Origin: JBARKJ01 sp963698885
GTDB lineage: Bacteria > Nitrospirota > JACRHJ01
Assembly (NCBI GenBank): GCA_963698885.1
Contig: CAVOSJ010000004.1
Location: forward strand, 186,001-250,000
Direction: 5' to 3'
DNA length: 64,000 nt
Under the pieces are notes generated by a model that had not been told where the DNA came from, did not search any database, and saw only the letters and a program-made list of their open reading frames with translations. Below, one piece after another: positions 32,812 through 43,125 of this stretch. Positions within the stretch are counted from its first letter, which is position 1, and the number at the start of each line of letters is the position of its first letter. The translations under genes were made by a program, and so were the position numbers.

Positions 32812-34260
32812 ATGTCCCCTAAACTTCAAAAATTAGACGATTACCGCTGGCTGGTGCCGAAGGACTATAAGGCCGGCATGCGCGTCCCCGGCATAATCTA
32901 CGCAAACGACGCCCTGATGGCGCTGATAAAGACGGACCAGTCCATAGAGCAGGTGGCCAATGCCGCAATGCTCCCAGGCATTGTCAAGGCGTCGCTCGCC
33001 ATGCCGGACATGCACTTCGGGTACGGCCTGCCTATCGGCGGGGTCGTGGCTACGGATCCAAAAAAAGACGGCGTCATAACGCCCGGCGGGGTCGGCTTCG
33101 ACATAAACTGCGGGGTCCGGATGCTGCGGACGAACCTCTCCCGCGCGGACGTGAAGGACAAGATGCACGCCCTGGTGGATGGTCTTTTCGCGAACATCCC
33201 GACTGGCGTCGGCGCTAAGGGCGATTTGAGGCTTTCCCAGGCCGACTTCGACAAGATGCTGGTGAAGGGTGCTAAATGGGCGGTGGAAAACGGCTTTGGC
33301 TCCGCGGACGACCTGGACCGCATCGAGGCCGGAGGCTGCATACAGGGCGCGGACCCGGATAAAATATCGGACAGGGCATATGAGCGGGGCAAGGGACAAT
33401 TAGGGACGCTGGGCTCCGGAAACCATTTCGCCGAGATTCAATACGTCCAGAAGATATTCGACGAGAAGGCGGCGAACGCCCTGGGTCTCTTTGAGGGGCA
33501 GATAACGCTGATGATACATACCGGCTCGCGGGGCTTCGGCCACCAGGTCTGCACCGATTACCTGAAGGTGATGGAGGCGTCGGTGCGAAAGTACGGCTTT
33601 AACCTCCCCGACCGCCAGCTCGCGTGCGCGCCCATCGATTCGCCGGAAGGCCGGGACTATCTGGCGGCCATGCGGGCGGCGGCGAACTTCGGGTTCACGA
33701 ACCGGCAGATGATAATGCACTGGTCGCGTGAGACGTTTCTACACGTGCTGAACCTCTCGCCTCGCGACCTGGGCATGTCGCTGATATACGACGTCGCGCA
33801 CAATATCGTGAAGTTCGAGGAGCACGAGGTGGACGGGAAAAAGATGACTCTCGCCGTACACAGAAAGGGCGCGACGCGGGCGTTTCCGCCGGGTCATCCG
33901 GAGACGCCGCAGCTTTACAAGGACATCGGCCAGCCCGTAATCATACCCGGCGATATGGGGACGAACTCTTACATACTGGTGGGCACGGAAAAGGGGATGA
34001 AGGAGACTTTCGGGAGCGCCTGCCACGGGGCCGGGCGGGTGATGTCCCGCGCGGCGGCGGTGAAGGCATGCCGGGGCAGGGCGATAGAGAGGGAGATGGA
34101 GGATATGGGCGTCACTGTCCGCTACACGGGCCGGGACGCATTAAAAGAAGAGATTCCGGAGGCTTACAAAGATATTGACCAGGTAGTTGATGTCGTGCAT
34201 AATGCCGGGATAGCCAAACGGGTAGCGAAGCTGAAACCTGTTGGAGTAATAAAGGGATAA
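32812..34260 (+). CDS. rtcB: RNA-splicing ligase RtcB
   Basis: The GTP- and Mn-dependent ligase joins RNA 2',3'-cyclic phosphate and 5'-hydroxyl ends in RNA repair. Motifs are complete: PDMHFGYGLPIGGV, GGVGFDINCGVRML (metal-binding Asp/Cys), GSGNHFAEIQ, HTGSRGFGHQVC, and near the end GSACHGAGRVMSR with the guanylated His. The last motif includes HNAGIAKRVAKLKPVGVIKG. The 482-residue length is typical. The frame is intact and follows archease. A small AAGGGA/TCCCTT hairpin overlaps the stop codon. Confidence 0.95.
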   Translation: MSPKLQKLDDYRWLVPKDYKAGMRVPGIIYANDALMALIKTDQSIEQVANAAMLPGIVKASLAMPDMHFGYGLPIGGVVATDPKKDGVITPGGVGFDINCGVRMLRTNLSRADVKDKMHALVDGLFANIPTGVGAKGDLRLSQADFDKMLVKGAKWAVENGFGSADDLDRIEAGGCIQGADPDKISDRAYERGKGQLGTLGSGNHFAEIQYVQKIFDEKAANALGLFEGQITLMIHTGSRGFGHQVCTDYLKVMEASVRKYGFNLPDRQLACAPIDSPEGRDYLAAMRAAANFGFTNRQMIMHWSRETFLHVLNLSPRDLGMSLIYDVAHNIVKFEEHEVDGKKMTLAVHRKGATRAFPPGHPETPQLYKDIGQPVIIPGDMGTNSYILVGTEKGMKETFGSACHGAGRVMSRAAAVKACRGRAIEREMEDMGVTVRYTGRDALKEEIPEAYKDIDQVVDVVHNAGIAKRVAKLKPVGVIKG

Positions 34261-34294
34261 GTCCCTTCCGGGATTTAAATTTGGAGCTGACTCA

Positions 34295-35301
34295 TTGCCT
34301 GAGAAAATCGCGGTAATCGGTGCAGGGGCCTGGGGGACGACGCTGGCGGCGCTCCTTGCGGACAAGGGTCACGAGGTCACTCTCTGGGTGTACGAGAACG
34401 ACCTCGCGGAGCGGATGCAAAAGAGCCGCATTAACGACCTCTACCTGCCGGGCCATGTCCTGCCGGAAATGGGGATAACTTCCGACCTCGGGGCAGCCGC
34501 TAATGAGAAATCCATAATACTCACCGTTACGCCTTCGCATGTCGCCCGCGCGGCACTTAAGACCCTGGCGCAGTCCGCACGTCCGGACGCGTATTTCGTC
34601 TCTGCCTCGAAGGGCATAGAGAACGAGAGCCTGATGACGATGAACGAGGTGATGGAGGACGTACTCCCGAAGGAATTTCATCATCGCACGGCGTTTCTCT
34701 CCGGCCCAAGTTTCGCAAAAGAAGTAATCACATAAGATGCCGACCGCGGTTTCCGTAGCGTCCAAAGGAGCCCGCTACCGCGAGGTTTATCCAGGAAGTT
34801 TTCAGCACGGATTATTTCCGCGTGTACACAAGCCCGGACGTGATGGGAGTCGAGCTGGGCGGCTCGCTGAAGAACGTGGTGGCCATTGCCGCCGGATGCT
34901 CGGACGGCCTTGGTTTCGGGCACAATACCCGCGCCGCGCTCATAACGCGGGGCTTGGCCGAGATAGCCCGGCTTGGCATGGCGATGGGGGCGAACCCGCT
35001 CACGTTCTCCGGACTGTCCGGCATGGGCGACCTTGTGCTTACCTGCACGGGCGAGCTCTCCCGTAACCGCACGGTCGGGTACAGGCTCGGCAAGGGCGAG
35101 AAGCTGAACGATATCCTGTCCGAGATGAAGATGGTGGCCGAGGGCGTGAACACGACGAAAGCGGCCTGGGCGCTTTCAAAAAAATACGGCGTCCGGATGC
35201 CCATAACGGAGCAGGTGTATCACCTGCTCTACGAGAAAAAAGAGGCAGTGCGGGTGGTGAAGGACCTTATGACGAGGGACTTAAAAAGCGAGCTTGGATG
35301 A
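34295..35301 (+). CDS. gpsA: Glycerol-3-phosphate dehydrogenase [NAD(P)+], two frameshifts
   Basis: The cytoplasmic enzyme reduces dihydroxyacetone phosphate for phospholipid synthesis. The start is TTG with GGAG upstream, then KIAVIGAGAWGTTLAALLAD (Rossmann motif). The catalytic region follows as MGVELGGSLKNVVAIAAGCS, and the C-terminus has GLSGMGDLVLTCTGELSRNR. Two shifts lie close together: near 34733 (an apparent extra T after EVIT) and near 34771 (an extra C in GCCCGCT). Between them the frame reads MPTAVSVASKGA as expected. Paired indels in so conserved a gene point to sequence error. The end overlaps larB by ATGA. Confidence 0.9.
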
Positions 35302-36062
35302 ACCCGGCAAAACTAAGAGAGCTTCTGGAAGATGTGCGGGGGGGCAGGACGGATATAGAGGCCGCCCTGGTGGAGCTTAGGCACCTGCCTTTCGAAGACA
35401 TCAGTTTCGCGGTGGTGGACCATCACAGGAGCTTAAGGCAGGGCGCGCCGGAGGTCATATACTGCGAAGGGAAGACCCCCGCCCAGATACGGGCAATCGC
35501 TGAGGCAATGCTGGCGAAGCGCTCCGACGTGCTGGCCACGCGGGCGGATAAAGAGGCCTACAAGACGCTTAAGGCCCTGGACCGCCGCGCGCGGTATAAC
35601 GAGCCGGCGCGCACCGTAGTCATAGAGCACAAGAAACACCCGCCGACTGCGGGCGTGGTGCTGATTGTCTCCGCCGGGACAACGGACATACCTGTCGCGG
35701 AAGAGGCCGCCGTCACCGCCCAGACCCTTGGGAGCACGGTGGAGACGATGTACGACGTCGGGGTATCCGGCATCCACAGGCTGCTCGGTAAAAAAGAACT
35801 TCTGACTGGGGCGCGGGTGATAGTGGTAGCCGCGGGCATGGACGGGGCGCTCGCTTCGGTCGTCGGGGGGCTGGTGGACAAGCCTGTCATCGCCGTCCCG
35901 ACCTCCGTGGGCTACGGCGCGGCCTTCGGCGGCATCGCCGCGCTCCTTACGATGCTGAACTCCTGCGCCCCCGGTATAGCAGTGATGAACATAGACAACG
36001 GCTTCGGCGCGGGCTTCCTGGCGCACAGGATAAATATGCTGGGAGAAAAAAAGGCGGGGTAA
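35298..36062 (+). CDS. larB: LarB, nickel-pincer cofactor biosynthesis carboxylase/hydrolase
   Basis: LarB carboxylates and hydrolyses nicotinic acid adenine dinucleotide at the start of nickel-pincer cofactor synthesis, the cofactor of lactate racemase and related epimerases. The 254-residue protein has an N-terminal helical part and a C-terminal PurE-like domain: VVLIVSAGTTDIPVAEEA, the MYDVGVSGIHRLL motif, VVAAGMDGALASVVGGL and PTSVGYGAAFGGIAALL. The start overlaps the gpsA stop. larC follows after one unrelated small gene; larA and larE are not in the window. Confidence 0.92.
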   Translation: MNPAKLRELLEDVRGGRTDIEAALVELRHLPFEDISFAVVDHHRSLRQGAPEVIYCEGKTPAQIRAIAEAMLAKRSDVLATRADKEAYKTLKALDRRARYNEPARTVVIEHKKHPPTAGVVLIVSAGTTDIPVAEEAAVTAQTLGSTVETMYDVGVSGIHRLLGKKELLTGARVIVVAAGMDGALASVVGGLVDKPVIAVPTSVGYGAAFGGIAALLTMLNSCAPGIAVMNIDNGFGAGFLAHRINMLGEKKAG

Positions 36063-36096
36063 ACCAAAGAAGGGCAAGCCTAGCCTGACAAGGTCT

Positions 36097-36366
36097 ATGA
36101 AAATATTATTAATAATTATTGGGATAATTATTGCTATAGCCTTTTATTTTGCGGGAGGGAGTATTATCCCAGCGATAATAATTGGAGCAATCGCAGTATT
36201 TCTTGTATATGCTTTTGGGGACCCACCTAAAAAGCACAAAGATTTCTCAGATTCTGATCGTCTTAACGCTACGAGCCGAGCTATGGGTGGAAGTGGCCCA
36301 CCGGAATTGCCTTTGCCGGATTTGCCGCTCAAAAAAAAAGATAAAGAGAAAAGGAAAAAACATTAA
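36097..36366 (+). CDS. Small membrane protein inserted between larB and larC
   Basis: The 89-residue product begins MKILLIIIGIIIAIAFYFAG and has a second hydrophobic stretch to about residue 41, so two helices. A polar Lys/Asp-rich tail ends KKKDKEKRKKH. Base composition is clearly AT-richer than larB and larC. No family was recognised. The AAGG before the ATG is modest. Being between two genes of one pathway, it looks like a recent insertion rather than a Lar component. Confidence 0.55.
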   Translation: MKILLIIIGIIIAIAFYFAGGSIIPAIIIGAIAVFLVYAFGDPPKKHKDFSDSDRLNATSRAMGGSGPPELPLPDLPLKKKDKEKRKKH

Positions 36367-36383
36367 CATAGTTCAGGTATGAA

Positions 36384-37618
36384 TTGAAAATCGCCTATTT
36401 CGATTGTTTTTCCGGCATATCCGGCGACATGCTAATCGGCTCGCTGATGGGCGCCGGGTGCGATTTTAAAAAATGGCGTGAGCAGATGGAAACCCTGCCG
36501 CTTGAAGGCTGGACGGCTTCGATTAAAAAAGTAAAACGCGGCGGCCTTGCCGGGACCAAGTTCAGCGTAAAAATAACATCGCCCCAGCCGCAAAGGGACC
36601 TGCCGCAGATTGAAAAGATAATAAAGAAATCGAAGCTCCCCGGCAGTGTGAAGGAGCGCGCGGCTCTGGTGTTCGGCAAACTGGCCCAGGCCGAGGCGAC
36701 CGCGCACGGGGTGAGTATTGAAGAGGTGCATTTCCACGAAGTCGGCGCGGTGGATTCCATAATAGATATTACCGGGACCTGCCTCGCTTGTGAGATGTTG
36801 AAGCTGGATAAAATATTTTTCTCTGCCCTGAACCTCGGTTCCGGAACGGTGAAAACGGCGCACGGCGTCCTGCCCGTCCCCGCCCCGGCCACGGCAGAGC
36901 TGATAAAGGGGATACCGGCTTATCAGTCGGATTTCCCCGCCGAACTGACCACGCCGACGGGCGCGGCGCTGGCGGCGACTCTTTCGGACAGGTTCGGCCC
37001 GATGCCGCTGATGGAGGTTACGGCCGCAGGCTCCGGCGCGGGAGATATAGAGCTCTCCGGCATGCCCAACCTTCTCAGGGTTTTCATGGGGGAGCTGCAC
37101 GGCGGCGGGATTATGAAGAAGATAACGTAGTTTTAGTCGAAACTAACATAGACGACATGGACCCCCGCGTTTACGAATACGTCATCGAACGGCTTCTTCA
37201 AGCGGGGGCGCTGGACGCATGGCTTACGCCGATAATAATGAAGAAGTCGCGTCCGGCGGTGACGCTATCCGCGCTCGCAGAGCCGGGGAAAAAATCGGCG
37301 ATAATCGATATAATAATGGAAGAGACCACCACCTTCGGAGTAAGGACCGTGGAGTACTCGCGCAGTAAGCTTGCGCGGGGGTTCAAGGAAATAGAGACTC
37401 CGGGCGGGAAAGTGCGGGTGAAGGTCGGACAGAGAGGCGGAAAGATATTGAAGGCCGTGCCTGAATACGAGGACGTTAAACTGGCGGCGGAGAAATCGTC
37501 CATGCCGCTTCGTGATATTATCAAGATGGCCGAGAGAGAAGTCCGCGAAAGCACCGAAGGCGGGCGGGTTATAAAACCTTCAAAGGAGAGGCTTGGGCCA
37601 AAGCCGGGCCGGAGGTAG
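36384..37618 (+). CDS. larC: LarC, nickel insertion protein, frameshift at the LarC1/LarC2 boundary
   Basis: LarC inserts nickel into the pincer cofactor using CTP. The first frame begins at TTG with KIAYFDCFSGISGDMLIGSL, then EEVHFHEVGAVDSIIDITGT and LTTPTGAALAATL. It ends IMKKIT. The second frame carries VVLVETNIDDMDPRVYEYVI, then WLTPIIMKKSRPAVTLSAL and MEETTTFGVRT. The shift lies near 37115, in ATGAAGAAGATAACG. In Lactobacillus plantarum larC is naturally two overlapping frames joined by programmed ribosomal frameshifting. The break here is at the same domain boundary, yet sequencing error is equally possible given the other shifts in this window. Confidence 0.9.
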
Positions 37619-37623
37619 CCGTT

Positions 37624-39355
37624 TTGAGAAGCTTGAGACTGGCGATGGCGCAGATAAACTGCACCGTCGGCGACCTTGAAGGAAACCTGAAGAAGATCAC
37701 CTCCTACATCGGCCGCGCGAAAGAGGAAGGCGCTGACGTCGTGGCGTTCCCGGAGCTTGCCGTGACCGGATATCCGCCGGAGGACCTGCTTTTAAAGCCT
37801 TCGTTTATCGACGACAACCTCGCCGTCTTAAACGAGGTGGTATCGGAAGCCAAAGGCATCGCCGCCGTCGTCGGTTTCGTGGACAGGACCGAAGACATCT
37901 ATAACGCCGCCGCCTTCATCTCCGACGGTAAATTAATCGACGTCTATCACAAGACCTTCCTCCCGAACTACGGCGTTTTCGACGAGTACCGATACTTCCA
38001 GGCCGGTAAAGGCTACCCCGTTTACGACCTTAACGGGGTCAAAATCGGCGTGAACGTCTGTGAAGACATCTGGCTTCCGGACGGGCCGCTCAGGAGCCAG
38101 GCGTTATCCGGCGCGGAGGTTATAATAAACATCAACGCCTCCCCGTACTACAAGGGGAAGTGGAAGTTCAGACGGCATATGCTCACCGCGCGCGCGGCGG
38201 ACAACGTGGCGATCGTGGCGTATAACAACATGGTCGGCGGCCAGGACGAGCTGGTATTCGACGGGCATGGAATGATAATGAACGAGCAGGGGAAGCTTAT
38301 CGCACAGGGGCCGCAGTTCAAGGAGGCGCTCGTCGTGGTGGACCTGGACCTGGAATCGGTCTTCCACGCCCGGCTGATAGACCCCAGAAGCAGGGTAGAG
38401 CGATACCTGCACAAGGACGAGAGCCATCGGTCCGTCTTCGTGCCCGCGCTGCCGAGGCCGGAAAGGCAGAAAATGAGGCCGCCGGAGCTGAACGAGCCGT
38501 TCGAGCCGATGGAGGAGGTATTCCAGGCTCTCGTGCTGGGGACGCGCGACTATGTCAGTCAAGAACGGTTTCGGCAAAGTAGTCGTCTCGCTCTCCGGCG
38601 GGATAGACAGCTCCCTTGTAGCCGCCGTCGCGGTGGAAGCCGTGGGAGCCGAAAACGTCCAGGGGACGTTCTTCCCCTTCAGATATACCTCCAAAGAGAG
38701 CGCCGAGGACACGTACCGGCTGGCTGAAAACCTCGGCATCCCCGTCATCGAAATACCAATCGCCCCGGCTTTTGAGAGCATGGAGAAGATGCTGAGCGCT
38801 GCGTTCGCAGGACACGCGCCGGACGTGACAGAAGAGAACCTCCAGGCAAGGATAAGGGGCAACCTCCTGATGTCTTTGTCGAACAAGTTCTGCTGGCTGG
38901 TGCTGACCACCGGGAACAAGAGCGAGATGTCCACCGGCTACGCCACGCTTTACGGCGACATGGCCGGAGGGTTCGCGGTCATAAAGGACGTGCCCAAGAC
39001 CATGGTATTCGAGCTCTGCCGCCACGTGAACCGCCGCTCTGGAAAAGAGCTGATACCCGCCCGCGTTATTACAAAGGCCCCGTCCGCCGAGCTTCGCCCA
39101 GACCAGAAGGATGCGGACTCCCTGCCGCCTTACGAGGTACTCGACCCGATACTTAAAGCATATGTCGAGGAAGACCGTGGTTTCGAGGAGATGGTCCAGC
39201 TCGGCTTCGACCCGGAAGCGGTGAAGCGCGTAATCCGGTTAGTTGACGCAAGCGAGTACAAGAGACGCCAGTCCCCGCCGGGGATAAAAATCACCCCGCG
39301 CGCGCTGGGACGAGACAGAAGGTTCCCGATAACGAACAAGTACAGAAGCTTCTAA
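37624..39355 (+). CDS. nadE: Glutamine-hydrolysing NAD+ synthase, one frameshift
   Basis: The enzyme amidates deamido-NAD to NAD. The N-terminal nitrilase-type glutaminase domain (residues about 1-280) shows the catalytic triad: Glu in VVAFPELAVTGYPPEDL, Lys in YHKTFLPNYGVFDEYR and Cys in GVNVCEDIWLPDG. The synthetase domain has the PP-loop VVVSLSGGIDSSLVAAVAV and MAGGFAVIKDVPKTMV. The frame changes near 38565, between GTRDYV and KNGFGK. The start is TTG, five bases after larC. The end, GRDRRFPITNKYRSF, is typical of the family. Confidence 0.92.
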
Positions 39356-39373
39356 TTAACCATAAGACAATAA

Positions 39374-40239
39374 ATGCCTTTGCCTGGTTCTCTCTATATA
39401 GTCTCCACGCCGATAGGCAACTTAGAGGACATCACCCTTCGCGCCATACGCATATTAAAAGAGGCCGACTTCATCGCCGCCGAGGATACCAGGCACACCC
39501 AGAACCTGCTGCTCGCGCTTCGATATCCATAAGACCCTGACCAGCTACCACGACCATAACAAGGAGCACAAGGCGGAAGTAATAGTCGCAAAGCTCCTCG
39601 AGGGCCAGTCGGTCGCCCTGGTAACGGACGCGGGTACGCCCGGCATTTCAGACCCCGGATATTACCTTATCAACGTGGCGATAGAAAAAGGCGTCCCGGT
39701 CATCCCCATACCCGGGGCCACCGCCGCCATCGCCGCGCTATCCATCTCCGGCCTCCCGACGGACTCCTTCGTGTTTGAAGGGTTCCTCCCCTCAAGGCGT
39801 TCTCCGAGGTTAGCAAAACTTGAATCTCTGAAAGACGAGCGGCGCACCATAATCCTGTACGAGGCCCCGCACAGGCTGCTGAAGTCCTTGCAGGACATCA
39901 CGGGAGGCGCTGGGGGAGCGGCGGATATCGCTTTCCAGGGAGTTGACGAAGGTTCACGAGGAGACTCTGCGCGGCAATATTTCTGATATAATTAAAACCA
40001 TTGAGCCCGGCGCCAGGGGTGCCGGGGGTGAGAGCAGGGGTACGGTCAAGGGCGAGATTACCTTGATCATAGAGGGCTCCGCGGGTAAGCCGCCGCCCGC
40101 CTCAGAGGAAGACCCCGCGGCCCTGGTCGATAAACTGATGCGCGAGAAGGGACTGTCCAGGAAGGCTGCTTCGGCGGAGGTCGCGGCGGTCACGGGGCTG
40201 TCGCGCAAGGAGGTTTACGACGCATCATTGAAAAAATAA
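39374..40239 (+). CDS. rsmI: 16S rRNA 2'-O-methyltransferase RsmI, two frameshifts
   Basis: RsmI methylates C1402 of 16S rRNA with SAM. The family start LYIVSTPIGNLEDITLRAIR is followed by AAEDTRHTQNLL. After the first shift (near 39525) the frame continues RFDIHKTLTSYHDHN, VALVTDAGTPGISDPGYYL and IPGATAAIAALSISGLP. A second shift near 39930-39945 precedes TKVHEETLRGNISDI. A C-terminal extension with a helix-turn-helix-like GLSRKAASAEVAAVTGLSRK is common in longer RsmI proteins. The gene lies 18 bases after nadE. Confidence 0.9.
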
Positions 40240-40300
40240 ATCGAAAATTTTTTAACCGCTCTACGGTTTATTAAAATCTTATTCCGAGAGGCGCATCTAA

Positions 40301-41674
40301 ATGAAAAAACACGCACTTTCCTTCCTCTTGATAGTTATGCTCCTCTGCACGTCCATCCCCGCTTTCGCCAAAGGCGGTTTCGAGAACGTAAAGGAATACG
40401 TCCTGGACAACGGGCTTAAGGTCCTGCTCCTCGAGGAGCATAAAGCCCCCGTCGCCGTGTTCCAGATATGGTACAAGGTCGGCTCGCGCTACGAACTGTA
40501 CGACAAGGCGGGCATATCCCATATGCTGGAGCACATGATGTTCCGCGGTTCCAAGCGCTTCGGGCCCAAGACCTTCTCCCAGATAGTCCAGCGCTACGGC
40601 GGGAGCGACAACGCCTTCACCAGCCAGGACTACACCGCGTTCTTCCAGACCTTCGCCTCGGACAGGATATGGCTTTCTTTCGACCTCGAGTCCGACAGGA
40701 TGAACGGCCTGCTCTTAAACGACAAGGACTTCCAGAACGAGCGGAAGGTGGTGGAGGAGGAGCGCAGGATGCGCACGGACAGCGAGCCGGAGGCCGCGCT
40801 GGGAGAGCAGACCCAGGCCGCCGCGTACGTCCTGCACCCGTACCACTGGCCGATAATCGGCTGGATGGACAACATTGAAAACTACACGATCGAAGACCTC
40901 CGAAAGCACTACAAGACTTATTACATGCCGAATAACGCGACGATTGTCGTCGTGGGCGACATAGATGCGGACAAAACCATCGCGGAGATAAAGGACAAGT
41001 TCGGAGGAATACCGAAAGGCCCGGAGCCGCCCAAGGTAGTCGTGCAGGAGCCGCCCCAACAGGGCGAGCGGCGGGTTTATCTGAAGAAGGAGGCGGAGCT
41101 TCCGACGGTCGACGTCATGTACCACACGCCGAACCTCCAGGACCAGGACGCCTACGCCCTCGACGTGCTGGAGACGGTGCTCTCCGGCGGCAGGAGCGCC
41201 AGGCTTTATAAGGACCTCGTCTATGACAAGCAGATCGCCCAGTATGCCGAAGCGGACTACGACGAGGTCACAAAGGACCCGGAAACCTTTTCTTTCTCCG
41301 CCGGCGTAATGCCCGGCAAAACCGCGGACGAGGTGGAGAAAGCGATATACGGGGAGATAGACAAAGTCCAGGGCCAGCCGGTGACGGACCGGGAGCTTCA
41401 GAAGGCTAAAAACCAGATCGAGGCTGGCTTCATCATGGGGCAGGACTCCAACTTTAACCGCGCCATGATGCTTGGGCGTTACGAGTCCGTCGCCTCATGG
41501 AAGCTCCTGAACACCTACCTTGACGGCATCAGGAAGGTGACGGTCCAGGACGTGCAGCGGGTGGCGAAGACATACCTGACCCCCGATAACAGGACCGTGG
41601 GCACGCTTATCCCTATCCCGATAACGCATAAAATGGCCCCGGCCATGCCCGGCGAAGGCGGCCCAATCCGCTGA
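40301..41674 (+). CDS. Secreted M16 zinc peptidase, catalytic subunit
   Basis: The 457-residue protein has a signal peptide (cleavage near IPAFAKGG), so it acts in the periplasm. The zinc site is intact: GISHMLEHMMFRGSKRFGP with HxxEH, and the downstream Glu is in DRMNGLLLNDKDFQNERKVV-type helix (shortened here to NERKVVEEERR). The late MPNNATIVVVGDIDADKT and SGGRSARLYKDLVYD patterns complete the M16B fold. The frame is intact. The following gene encodes a non-catalytic M16 partner, so the two probably form a heterodimer of the type seen in many Gram-negative bacteria. Confidence 0.92.
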   Translation: MKKHALSFLLIVMLLCTSIPAFAKGGFENVKEYVLDNGLKVLLLEEHKAPVAVFQIWYKVGSRYELYDKAGISHMLEHMMFRGSKRFGPKTFSQIVQRYGGSDNAFTSQDYTAFFQTFASDRIWLSFDLESDRMNGLLLNDKDFQNERKVVEEERRMRTDSEPEAALGEQTQAAAYVLHPYHWPIIGWMDNIENYTIEDLRKHYKTYYMPNNATIVVVGDIDADKTIAEIKDKFGGIPKGPEPPKVVVQEPPQQGERRVYLKKEAELPTVDVMYHTPNLQDQDAYALDVLETVLSGGRSARLYKDLVYDKQIAQYAEADYDEVTKDPETFSFSAGVMPGKTADEVEKAIYGEIDKVQGQPVTDRELQKAKNQIEAGFIMGQDSNFNRAMMLGRYESVASWKLLNTYLDGIRKVTVQDVQRVAKTYLTPDNRTVGTLIPIPITHKMAPAMPGEGGPIR

Positions 41675-41709
41675 CAGGTACGCTGACAAATATGGAGAGG
41701 ACTCTCAAA

Positions 41710-43121
41710 ATGAACAAACTTCTGCCGCTGGCTCTTCTGCTGCTCGTTTTGATTTCAGCGCCCGCCCTGAACTCCTCCGCATTCGCTCAAGGCGCGGCGG
41801 ATAAGCAGTCCACCGCCGAGGCCCAGCTTCCGAGGCCGAAGACCGACATCTCCCGCTTCAAGGGCCCCATCGGGGAGAGGGTCGTGCTGGATAACGGCAT
41901 GGTCCTGCTGGTAAAGGAGAACCACGCCCTGCCGGTGGTGACAATCAGCATCATAATAAAGGCGGGGTCCGTGATGGAGCCGCCGGCCAAGGCCGGGCTT
42001 GGTCAACTGACCGCGGGGCTTTTGACAAAGGGCGCGGGCAAGATGAGCGCGACGGATATCTCCGAGGCCATAGAGTTCGTGGGCGGCTCTCTGGAAGTCG
42101 GCGGCGGCGATGATTTCGCCACGGCTAAGTTGACGGTGCTTAAAAAAGATCTGGATACCGGCTTCTCGCTCCTGTCGAAGGTGCTTATCTCCCCCACGTT
42201 CGACCAGGCGGAGATAGACCGGGTGAAAAATGACACCAAGGCGTGCCATAATCCGCGAGGAGCAGGAACCGGAGCAGGTGGCCCAGAAGGCGTACCAGAA
42301 GATGGTCTTCGGCGAGGACAGCCCGTACGGCCGCCCGGTCGAAGGGACCGCGTCCACTATTGATGGCATCACAAGGGAAGACATAGTGGCTTTCCATAAC
42401 GACTTCTATGCCCCCAACGACTGCATAATGGCGGTGGTCGGCGACATCACCGCGAAGGATGCGAAGGCTCTTATTTCCCAATATATGGCCGAATGGAAGA
42501 AGAAGGACGTGCCGGCGCCCAAAATACCTGCGCCTCCGAAGATGGCCGCCAGTCACGACTACATAAACAGGGACATCACCCAGGCGAACATCCTGATGGG
42601 GCACCTGGGCGTAACCCGCGAGAACCCGGATTACTACACGCTTTACGTGATGAACTACATCCTGGGCGGCGGGGGGTTCGTCTCCAGGATACTGGACCAG
42701 ATAAGGGATAACATGGGCCTTGCCTACAGCGCGTACAGCTATTTCGGCGCGCGCAAATATTCAGGCGATTACACGGTCGGCATGCAGACGAGGAACGAGA
42801 CGGCGAAGACGTCCATCGACGAGACCCTGAAGATTATAGAGAAGATGAAGGCGGAGCCGGTCTCGGACAAGGAGCTTCAGGACGCGAAGGATTTTATCTT
42901 CGGAAGCTTCGCCCGGAAGATGGACACCAACTCCAAGATCTCGGACCTGCTTGCCCAGGTGGAGTATCTACAACCTCGGGCTTAACTACTTCGAGGTCTA
43001 TTACGACGCGATACACAAGGTGACAAAGGACGACATCTTGAAGGCCTCCCAGAAATACCTGCACCCGGACCAGATGGACATAGTGGTGGTCGGCAATTTG
43101 ACAGCGGCGGGGATAAAATAA
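41710..43121 (+). CDS. Secreted M16-like partner subunit lacking the zinc motif, two frameshifts
   Basis: The start is the ATG with GGAGAGGA upstream (MNKLLPLALLLLVLIS, a signal peptide). The M16 fold is recognisable from VVLDNGMVLLVKENHALPVV, but the HXXEH position reads GLGQLTAGLLTKG, so it cannot bind zinc. It should support the upstream catalytic subunit. Conserved C-terminal features such as YVMNYILGGGGFVSRILDQI and YSAYSYFGARKYSGDYTVG are present. The frame shifts near 42238 (IIREEQEPEQVAQ resumes) and near 42973 (an extra C in TATCTAC). The corrected end is LTAAGIK. It converges with mlaD. Confidence 0.88.
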
Positions 43122-43125
43122 TAAC

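Noticed and set aside
34260..34300. AAGGGA/TCCCTT hairpin at the rtcB stop as a terminator
   Set aside because: The stem is six bases with no T-run and gpsA starts directly after it.
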